DNA from: Clostridia bacterium | GTDB taxonomy: Bacteria; Bacillota; Clostridia; Oscillospirales; SIG627 | Assembly (NCBI GenBank): GCA_017453605.1 | Contig: JAFTEP010000221.1 | Coordinates: 1-7,973 of the forward strand | Reading direction: 5' to 3' | DNA: 7,973 bases | In this document: one piece after another, positions 1 to 5,349 of the stretch | How positions within the stretch are numbered: the stretch's first letter is position 1 | How the letters are laid out: each line of letters starts with the position of its first letter | Made by a program: the position numbers and the translations under genes | Notes under the pieces: model-generated | Database searches by the model: none | Told to the model about the DNA's origin: nothing | The model's input: the letters and a program-made list of their open reading frames with translations, nothing else

Positions 1-320
1 GCGAGGAGCTTTTCAACGCATTCCGCGGCCTCGTCCTTTATCCCGAGAAGAAAGACCTGACCGCGGGCCCTGCTTTCAACAGCAGTTCCGATCGCTTTTT
101 CTCAGACGGATGTATTACGCCGGACGGCTTTGAAGTAAGCTGTTTTGTCCCGTTCAAAGGCAGAAAAAATAAAGGCGATCTCATCGGTATCCACGTCGAG
201 GCGCGCTTCAATAAAGCCCCGGGGGAAAAAGTCCAGCCGAAGTTCACACTTGCGCGCGGACATCTCAATGAGGCATACCGCGCGACTCCGTCCGGGCTGT
301 GCTGGTTTGTCCTCGGCTGA
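1..320 (+). CDS. 3' end of an MBL-array paralogue (CBM9-like C-terminal domain)
   Basis: Only the last 105 codons are present; the reading frame begins at base 3 and ends with TGA at 318-320. The fragment aligns with the last 105 to 120 residues of the three downstream paralogues. The clearest match is the passage ITPDGFEV...GDLIGIHVEARFN, which corresponds to PDGLTV...GDVIGFDLEFN in the next gene. A strand after 'dGy', then a 'G..igf.v..n' strand, is typical of the end of CBM9/DOMON-like carbohydrate-binding domains. It is more diverged than the complete copies and ends with a different tail (LCWFVLG). Whether the missing N-terminus carries an MBL domain cannot be seen and is inferred from the neighbours. 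It sits 30 bases upstream of the next gene in the same orientation, so it is probably the same operon. Confidence 0.8.
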   Translation, partial: EELFNAFRGLVLYPEKKDLTAGPAFNSSSDRFFSDGCITPDGFEVSCFVPFKGRKNKGDLIGIHVEARFNKAPGEKVQPKFTLARGHLNEAYRATPSGLCWFVLG

Positions 321-350
321 AAAATAGACCTTGACCGTAAAGGAGACAAA

Positions 351-1868
351 ATGAAAACGACGCTGCATCAGATAAAGACTCTCGGCGCGAAGATCGACGG
401 GATGTGCTATATCGTCCAATGCGACGACGGGAGCACTCTCGTGGTCGACGGAGGTATGCCGGACGGCGACGGAAAGATCCTCGTCGATCACCTGAAAAAG
501 TTCACCGGCTCAGAAAGACCCGTTATCGACGCCTGGTTTTTCACTCATAATCACCTCGACCACACCGGCGCTTTCTTCGACACAGCCGAAATGTTTTCCG
601 ATCAGGTGACGGTGAAAAAGGTGATCCACCGCTTCCTTTCCGAGGAGTTCTACGCCAACTGTCAGCCCGCCTGCGTCCCGGAGCTCAAAAGATTCAACGA
701 GGATCTGAAAGCCTTTCCCGGAGTCGAAGTCGTGAATCCCTCCGCAGGAGACGAGTTCACTTTCGGATCTGCAAAGATCGAGATCCTTTACACCGCCGCC
801 GATCTTCCGATCATCGACGGAGGGAAAAAGAACAAAACGAACGACACCTCTCTTGTTTTCCGACTTTACGCCGAGGGGCAGACCGTCCTCTTTCTGGGCG
901 ACGTCCAGAAAGCGGGAAACGACGTCATGATCGCGCGTTACGGGGATCACCTCAAGTCCGACGTTGTCCAGGTCGCTCACCACGGCTGCGCGGCGTCTTC
1001 AAGAGAGTTCTACGATATCATCGATCCCGAGATCCTTCTCTGGCCTGTCAGCACGAAGTATTTCGAGGCGTTCATGTACGAGATCAAGGTCGACAGACAC
1101 CTCGTTCACGAGATGAGAGTGAAGGACGTCTATCTTTCCGGCCACGGCGATTTTTCTCTCGAGATGCCGATCAAGCCGAGAGTCGAGCCATTTCTCCCGG
1201 AAGTCGGATTCCCGGACAGAAAGATCGTCCCCGACGCTGAGTTTTTCCGCGCTCCCTCCGCGCCCTCCCTCGATCCCTCCGACCCGGTCTGGGACTGTTC
1301 GCCCGAATATCAGGCGCTCTACGACCACTGGCCGAAGCCCGGTCCCGAAGGCGACGCGGGAAGTTTTCGCGCGCTCTGGGATGAAGACGCGCTTTATCTG
1401 AAGATCCGCTTTGACAAGAAGCTCGTTTTTGACCCCACGCGCTTCGGAAGCGGCGATTCTGACTGCATAAACCTCTTTATGACCGAATACCCCGTCACGG
1501 GACGCATGGATTTCTGGGAGGATCATCCCGGCGATCCGAGATTTGTCGAGAAACTGAAATTCTTCGCGGAAGAAAAGACGATCGGCGGAGTCGGCAGGAT
1601 TTGTTCCGACACCGTTAGGTGCGAGTCGAGGCATTATCCCGATCCCGACGGTTTGACAGTATGCGCGAGAGTGAAGTTTTCCTCAAAACGCTCTCCCGGT
1701 GACGTTATCGGCTTCGATCTGGAGTTCAACGGAGTAAGAGCTCCCGGAGCGCCGCGAAGCTACAGCCTCAATTTCGTCGACAGAGAGGGCGGCATAAAGC
1801 GCTTCGGCGGCTTCAAGCATTTCATCACACCCTCCGCTCTCGCTTATGTAAAACTGACCGAAAAATAA
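351..1868 (+). CDS. Cytosolic MBL-fold hydrolase with C-terminal CBM9-like domain, paralogue 1
   Basis: The 505-residue protein starts at an ATG preceded by AAAGGAG (339-345), five bases away. Residues 1-280 form an MBL domain of the ComEC/Rec2 soluble type. It has VVDGG at 32-36, THNHLDH at 65-71 (metal ligands His66, His68, Asp70, His71), NDTS at 164-167, LGDV at 182-185 (Asp184) and VAHHG at 208-212. Residues about 305-505 form a beta-rich domain with DPVWD, an ALWDEDALYLKIRFDKK strand pair and a GDVIGFDLEFN strand, which I read as CBM9/DOMON-like. There is no signal peptide or membrane helix, so the protein should be cytosolic. It is not ComEC, because the channel part is absent. By family it is a zinc-dependent hydrolase, perhaps of a phosphodiester, ester or lactone; the substrate is unknown. 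It is followed 16 bases later by its closest paralogue. Confidence 0.9.
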   Translation: MKTTLHQIKTLGAKIDGMCYIVQCDDGSTLVVDGGMPDGDGKILVDHLKKFTGSERPVIDAWFFTHNHLDHTGAFFDTAEMFSDQVTVKKVIHRFLSEEFYANCQPACVPELKRFNEDLKAFPGVEVVNPSAGDEFTFGSAKIEILYTAADLPIIDGGKKNKTNDTSLVFRLYAEGQTVLFLGDVQKAGNDVMIARYGDHLKSDVVQVAHHGCAASSREFYDIIDPEILLWPVSTKYFEAFMYEIKVDRHLVHEMRVKDVYLSGHGDFSLEMPIKPRVEPFLPEVGFPDRKIVPDAEFFRAPSAPSLDPSDPVWDCSPEYQALYDHWPKPGPEGDAGSFRALWDEDALYLKIRFDKKLVFDPTRFGSGDSDCINLFMTEYPVTGRMDFWEDHPGDPRFVEKLKFFAEEKTIGGVGRICSDTVRCESRHYPDPDGLTVCARVKFSSKRSPGDVIGFDLEFNGVRAPGAPRSYSLNFVDREGGIKRFGGFKHFITPSALAYVKLTEK

Positions 1869-1884
1869 AAAAGGAGAAAAGAAC

Positions 1885-3384
1885 ATGAAAACGACTGTCC
1901 ATCAGCTCAAGACCTTAGGCGCCACCCTCGACGGGATGTGCTATGTGATCCAATGCGACGACGGGAGCACTCTCGTCATCGACGGCGGTATGCCCGGCGG
2001 TGACGCGGCGCTTCTCGTCGAATTTCTCAAAAAGCTCGCGGGAGACAAAAAGCCCGTTATAGACGCCTGGTTTTTCACTCACAACCATCTCGACCACACC
2101 GGCGCGTTCTTCGAGACCGCAGAAATGTTCGCCGATCAGGTGACAGTGAAGAAGATCATTCACCGTTTTCTTTCGGAAGAGTTCTATTCTAACTGTCAGC
2201 CGGCATGCGTACCCGAGCTGAAGCGTTTTATCGACGACTTCGCGTTTTTCCCCGGTGTCGAGATCGTGACGCCGCTTGCGGGTGACGAGTTCAGATTCGG
2301 CTCCGCGAGGATCGAGATCCTCTACACCGCCGCTGATCTTCCGATCAAGGAAGGCGGGAAGGACAATCTTGTCAACGACACCTCTCTCGTGTTCCGTCTT
2401 TGGGCGGAGGGACAGTCCGTTCTTTTCCTGGGCGACGTCCAGGAGGCGGGCGACAACGTGATGATAGAAAGATACGGCGAGAGTCTCAGGTCCGACGTGT
2501 GCCAGGTGGCGCATCACGGCGCGGAGGCCTCCACCGTGAGTTTCTACAAATACGTCGATCCGTCCATCCTTCTCTGGCCGCGCAAGGCTGCGGATATGCA
2601 GTATTTCATGAGGATGGTCCCCGCCGACGTCTTTCTCGCCTGCGGCGCGAACGTCAGGGACGTCTATCTTGCCGGTCACGGAAACGTTTCACTCGAGATG
2701 CCTATCCGCGCCCGCGAGACCCCGTATTTGCCGGAGACCGTACCGCCCGAAAAGAGAGACCTTACGCCGGAGCTTGTCATCCCCCGCGCCGCCTGCGAAC
2801 CCACTCTTGAAAAAGAAGATCCGGTCTGGGACGACGTCGCGGCGCACGAGGCGAAAAACGATCTCAACGTATTGGTCCGTCCCGGACCCGGTCCGGACAG
2901 CGCCGGGTTCAAAATGCTCTGGAAAGAAAACTCTCTGTTTCTGCGCCTCGATTTCCGAAAGAAGATCGTTTCGGATCCCTCGCGCCACGGTTCTTCCAAT
3001 TGCGACTGCGTGAGGTTCTATCTTGCGGAGACTCCGACCTCTGATCCTTATCTTGCCTGGAGCGACTTCAAAACCGATCCCGGATACATAAGCGATCTCA
3101 AACTGTTCCCCGAGGCGAAGATCTTCGGTGATAAAAATCTTATGAACACTCACCCTGACCGCTGTGAATCGCGCGCGTACGTCGATGAAAACGGCGCGGT
3201 GATCCTGGCGAAGATCAGTTTTGCCTCGCCTCATAAGTCCGGCGACCTGATCGCCTTCAACGTCGAGTTCAACGGGATCAGAGAGGCTGGCCGCGGCAGG
3301 GAATACAGCCTCAACTATATCGAAAAAAAGCGCTTCTATCACTACTGCTCGCCCTATTATCTGCCCTGCGCCGTCCTCGAATGA
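1885..3384 (+). CDS. Cytosolic MBL-fold hydrolase with C-terminal CBM9-like domain, paralogue 2
   Basis: This 499-residue protein has an ATG start eight bases after AAGGAG (1871-1876). Its first 230 residues align without gaps to the preceding protein at about 76 percent identity by hand count (174 of 230). All MBL residues keep the same numbers: His66, His68, Asp70, His71, NDTS at 164-167, Asp184, His210 and His211. The C-terminal part (about 310-499) has the same CBM9-like order (DPVWD, MLWKENSLFLRLDFRKK, CDCVRFYL, RCESR, GDLIAFNVEFNG), but is clearly more diverged and ends in a Tyr- and Cys-containing tail (FYHYCSPYYLPC). No export signal is present. The TGA stop at 3382-3384 overlaps an upstream ATG of the next frame and adjoins the next gene's ribosome binding site, so translation of the two is probably coupled. 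It clearly arose by tandem duplication; its substrate is unknown. Confidence 0.9.
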   Translation: MKTTVHQLKTLGATLDGMCYVIQCDDGSTLVIDGGMPGGDAALLVEFLKKLAGDKKPVIDAWFFTHNHLDHTGAFFETAEMFADQVTVKKIIHRFLSEEFYSNCQPACVPELKRFIDDFAFFPGVEIVTPLAGDEFRFGSARIEILYTAADLPIKEGGKDNLVNDTSLVFRLWAEGQSVLFLGDVQEAGDNVMIERYGESLRSDVCQVAHHGAEASTVSFYKYVDPSILLWPRKAADMQYFMRMVPADVFLACGANVRDVYLAGHGNVSLEMPIRARETPYLPETVPPEKRDLTPELVIPRAACEPTLEKEDPVWDDVAAHEAKNDLNVLVRPGPGPDSAGFKMLWKENSLFLRLDFRKKIVSDPSRHGSSNCDCVRFYLAETPTSDPYLAWSDFKTDPGYISDLKLFPEAKIFGDKNLMNTHPDRCESRAYVDENGAVILAKISFASPHKSGDLIAFNVEFNGIREAGRGREYSLNYIEKKRFYHYCSPYYLPCAVLE

Positions 3385-3390
3385 AAGGAG
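3384..3390 (+). promoter_or_regulatory. Ribosome binding site that fixes the start of paralogue 3
   Basis: AAAGGAG lies five bases upstream of the ATG at 3396, and overlaps the last base of the preceding stop codon. An in-frame ATG at 3381 would put this site inside the gene and leave no upstream Shine-Dalgarno of similar quality. The start at 3396 also gives the N-terminus MKTVIHQLKT, matching the MKTT.HQ.KT starts of the other two copies. Confidence 0.85.
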
Positions 3391-3395
3391 AGAAG

Positions 3396-4892
3396 ATGAA
3401 AACCGTAATTCATCAGCTCAAAACGACCGGAGTCCCGCTCGACGGGATGTGCTACGTCATCCAATGCGAGGACTCGTCTACCGTCGTTATCGACGGCGGG
3501 ATGGACAACGGCGACGCAGAGCTTCTTCTCGATTTCCTCAAAAAGCTTTCCGGCTCCGATAAGCCCGTGATCGACGCCTGGTTTCTGACTCACGCCCATC
3601 CCGACCACACCTACGCCTGCATGGGTATGGGAGCAAGACATGCGGAAGAGGTGACGGTCAAAAAGATCGTCTATGAATTCCCGTCTATGGAATTTCGCAC
3701 AAAGCGCGATCCCGGCACGGTTTATGAGATCGATCTTTTTGAAAAGTCGATAAAGAACTTCAAGGGCGCCGAGATCATCACTCCGCGCACCGGAGACGTC
3801 TTCAAGTTCGGCCAAACGAAATTCGAGGTCCTCTTCACCTATTCAGATCTTCCGCCGCTCGACGAGATCCCCGCCGTCGGCACGAACGACACCTCGACCG
3901 TCCTTCGCCTCAGCGCCGAGGGACAGACGGTGCTGTTTCTCGGAGACGTCGAGAGGACCGCGGACAAGGTCATCATCGCCCGTCACGGCGCGGCTCTGAA
4001 ATCCGACGTTTGCCAGATCGCCCATCACGGATCTGTCCACTCGTCGTCAAAGGAGTTCTACGATCTCGTCGATCCCGAGTTTTTGCTATGGCCCGTCGGC
4101 GAAGAATCGTTCTATAAGCAGCTCCGCACCGTCGGCGTCGACCGCCACATCATTTCAAAAGGTCACCTGAAAGACATTTTCGTCGCGGGGCAGGGGACGG
4201 TTTCCCTTGAAATGCCGATCCGCGCTCGAAAAAAGCCCTGTCTTCCCGCGCTTCCCGACGTCCCGTCGAAGCCTCTGACCGCATCTCTTGCCATACCCAA
4301 ATGCGACCGCGCGCCGGAGCTTGACGCCTGCGATCCCTTATGGGCTTCAGAGCCGCTCGTCGGAGGGCTGACGCTTGTTGAAAAGCGCGAAGAAGTCTTT
4401 TTCGATCCGAAATTTGCTCTTCTCTGGCACGATAACAAACTCTTTATGCGTCTCGTTTTCGACAAGCCGTCTCTGAGCGACCCGGTCAATTTCAGCTCCC
4501 TTCGCTCCGACTGCGTGAGGCTTTTACTCTGCGAAAAGGCAGTCAACGATCCCTTTGCGCTCTGGGTGGAGCACGAAAACGATCCGGCTTTCGTCCCCAA
4601 TATGAAGATGTACCCCGAACTTAAAAATATCCGCGGCACGCTTCAGAACAACACCGATCCCGAAAGGTGCAGCTGCAGATCAATTCTTACCGACAAGGGT
4701 TTTGAGATCTTTGCTTCATACGGTTTTGTTTTACCCCACGAATCGGGCGACTTGATAAGCATGGATCTCGAATTCAGCTATCTCACCGAGAAGAACGCCC
4801 GGCGCGCCGCCTGTTACAGCTTCACCGACGCCGAAAACGGGATCTCCTACGTCGGATCGCCGTATCTGTTGAGATATTTCCGTCTCGGATGA
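3396..4892 (+). CDS. Cytosolic MBL-fold hydrolase with C-terminal CBM9-like domain, paralogue 3
   Basis: With the start at 3396 the protein has 498 residues, like its neighbours; a start at 3381 would add only the five residues MKGEK. The MBL domain has VIDGG at 31-35, THAHPDH at 65-71, NDTS at 164-167, LGDV at 182-185 and IAHHG at 208-212, so the metal site looks complete. It is more distant from the first two copies than they are from each other. Around the metal motif it reads HAHPDHTYACMGMG, where the others read HNHLDHTGAFF, and this variant matches the exported protein at 5350. A His in GHG at 264-266 of the other copies is Gln here (GQG at 265-267). The CBM9-like domain spans about 310-498 (CDPLWAS, ALLWHDNKLFMRLVFDK, SDCVRLLL, GDLISMDLEF). 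It is the last gene of the array and has no signal peptide. Confidence 0.9.
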   Translation: MKTVIHQLKTTGVPLDGMCYVIQCEDSSTVVIDGGMDNGDAELLLDFLKKLSGSDKPVIDAWFLTHAHPDHTYACMGMGARHAEEVTVKKIVYEFPSMEFRTKRDPGTVYEIDLFEKSIKNFKGAEIITPRTGDVFKFGQTKFEVLFTYSDLPPLDEIPAVGTNDTSTVLRLSAEGQTVLFLGDVERTADKVIIARHGAALKSDVCQIAHHGSVHSSSKEFYDLVDPEFLLWPVGEESFYKQLRTVGVDRHIISKGHLKDIFVAGQGTVSLEMPIRARKKPCLPALPDVPSKPLTASLAIPKCDRAPELDACDPLWASEPLVGGLTLVEKREEVFFDPKFALLWHDNKLFMRLVFDKPSLSDPVNFSSLRSDCVRLLLCEKAVNDPFALWVEHENDPAFVPNMKMYPELKNIRGTLQNNTDPERCSCRSILTDKGFEIFASYGFVLPHESGDLISMDLEFSYLTEKNARRAACYSFTDAENGISYVGSPYLLRYFRLG

Positions 4893-4914
4893 CAAAATCA
4901 GGAGCTTTTTGTCA
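4890..4914 (+). terminator. Weak hairpin overlapping the stop of paralogue 3, possible terminator
   Basis: TGACAAAA (4890-4897) pairs with TTTTGTCA (4907-4914) across a nine-base loop, giving eight base pairs with only two G-C pairs. It begins on the stop codon and is followed by GTTTTG, not a clean T-run. It is in the right place for an intrinsic terminator but is thermodynamically weak, so some read-through into the next transcript is possible. Confidence 0.3.
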
Positions 4915-4982
4915 GTTTTGTAAAAAATCAGGGTATTTTATAACTAAAATCGTATCTTTTGACGGTTTTTTGTTAGTTTTGT
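4906..4982 (+). repeat. Pair of 16-base direct repeats in the AT-rich gap
   Basis: TTTTTGTCAGTTTTGT at 4906-4921 and TTTTTGTTAGTTTTGT at 4967-4982 match at 15 of 16 positions and start 61 bases apart. The second copy ends one base before the TTGATT -35 element. A shorter repeat, AAAATCAGG, also occurs at 4894-4902 and 4924-4932. They could be binding sites for a regulator of the downstream promoter. In T-rich DNA such matches can also arise by chance. Confidence 0.4.
4946..4971 (+). terminator. Second weak hairpin with T-tract in the intergenic gap
   Basis: AAAATCGT (4946-4953) can pair with ACGGTTTT (4962-4969) in RNA, with one G-U pair and an eight-base loop. The distal arm runs into a six-T stretch (4966-4971). 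The A-tract, stem, T-tract layout is that of an intrinsic terminator, but the G-C core is only about three pairs. Confidence 0.25.
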
Positions 4983-4983
4983 G

Positions 4984-5012
4984 TTGATTTCAGCAGATTT
5001 ATAGTGTATAAT
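4984..5012 (+). promoter_or_regulatory. Sigma-A-type promoter for the small protein and exported MBL genes
   Basis: TTGATT (4984-4989, four of six consensus positions) and TATAAT (5007-5012, perfect) are separated by 17 bases, the optimal spacer. Transcription would begin near 5019, leaving a leader of about 25 bases that contains TAAGGAG (5029-5035) ahead of the ATG at 5045. The surrounding AT-rich DNA contrasts with the GC-rich genes on both sides. This makes the 5045 and 5350 genes a separate transcription unit from the array. Confidence 0.75.
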
Positions 5013-5044
5013 TAAGACAAGATTTTAATAAGGAGACAGAGAAA

Positions 5045-5335
5045 ATGAAGAAATTCATCGCCCCCGAACTTGAAAAAGTTTTCGTCGCGTTCGGGGACAT
5101 CCTCACGGCGAGCGCCGCCGAATCTTCGTCGTTTTCCACGGAGGCCGAAGCGGCTTCGAGCACCGCTGTCCTGACCACGATCGCTCCGACTGTTCCGGTC
5201 GCGACTTCTTCCGCGGCTCCCGTCACGGAGCCCACTCCACCGTCCTCCGCGGCGCCGTCGACAGTGCCGGAGACGTCAGCCCCGGCAACAACAAAGCGCG
5301 ACAACGACGTCAGCGCGGACCACTGGCAGTTCTGA
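5045..5335 (+). CDS. Small leader-like protein with Ser/Thr/Ala/Pro-rich tail, unknown function
   Basis: The 96-residue product starts nine bases after TAAGGAG, just below a strong promoter. Residues 1-25 (MKKFIAPELEKVFVAFGDIL, then TASAA) carry charged residues and an Asp, so they do not make a good hydrophobic signal peptide core. ASA at 22-24 nevertheless resembles a signal peptidase site. From memory, many short uncharacterised Clostridia proteins begin with a similar K-[YF]-x-x-P-x-x-E...D-[VI]-[IL]-T-x-S pattern. Residues about 26-83 are low-complexity Ser, Thr, Ala, Pro and Val, like a mucin-type or wall-spanning linker. The tail has a Lys-Arg pair (84-85), then DNDVSADHWQF. It lies 14 bases upstream of the exported MBL gene, so a linked role (surface partner, substrate or modified peptide) is plausible but unproven. 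I do not recognise a named family. Confidence 0.75.
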   Translation: MKKFIAPELEKVFVAFGDILTASAAESSSFSTEAEAASSTAVLTTIAPTVPVATSSAAPVTEPTPPSSAAPSTVPETSAPATTKRDNDVSADHWQF

Positions 5336-5349
5336 AAGGGGGAACGGAT

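Larger units (their letters stand above)
351..4892 (+). repeat. Tandem array of three complete paralogous genes
   Basis: Three genes of 498 to 505 codons follow one another at a period of about 1.5 kb. They share start sequence, domain order and motif spacing, and the remnant at 1-320 shows that the array continues upstream. DNA similarity is highest near the 5' ends; for example GCGACGACGGGAGCACTCTC occurs in both of the first two copies. It falls towards the 3' ends. Paralogues 1 and 2 are the most recent pair. Confidence 0.9.

Noticed and set aside
351..1868. Annotation as a ComEC DNA-uptake channel or as a beta-lactamase resistance gene
   Set aside because: The ComEC membrane channel is absent, and the NDTS/HHG motif set is not that of class B beta-lactamases. 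Only the soluble MBL domain is shared, so no competence or resistance role can be claimed.
1915..2679. Minus-strand frame of 254 codons inside paralogue 2, and similar minus-strand frames in the other copies
   Set aside because: They are in codon register opposite strongly conserved MBL genes and have no recognisable domain of their own. Their similarity to each other follows from the sense-strand duplication.
2400..2810. Plus-strand Arg-rich frame of 136 codons in another phase within paralogue 2
   Set aside because: It is an Arg-, Gly- and Pro-rich out-of-phase translation of a GC-rich gene, and lies wholly inside a well-supported coding region.
4893..5044. Riboswitch or structured RNA leader upstream of 5045
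   Set aside because: The predicted transcript leader is only about 25 bases long, and the gap shows no conserved riboswitch core or strong helices.
5045..5120. Classical Sec signal peptide on the 96-residue protein
   Set aside because: The N-terminal stretch contains Glu8, Glu10, Lys11 and Asp18 and lacks an uninterrupted hydrophobic core, despite an ASA sequence that resembles a cleavage site.
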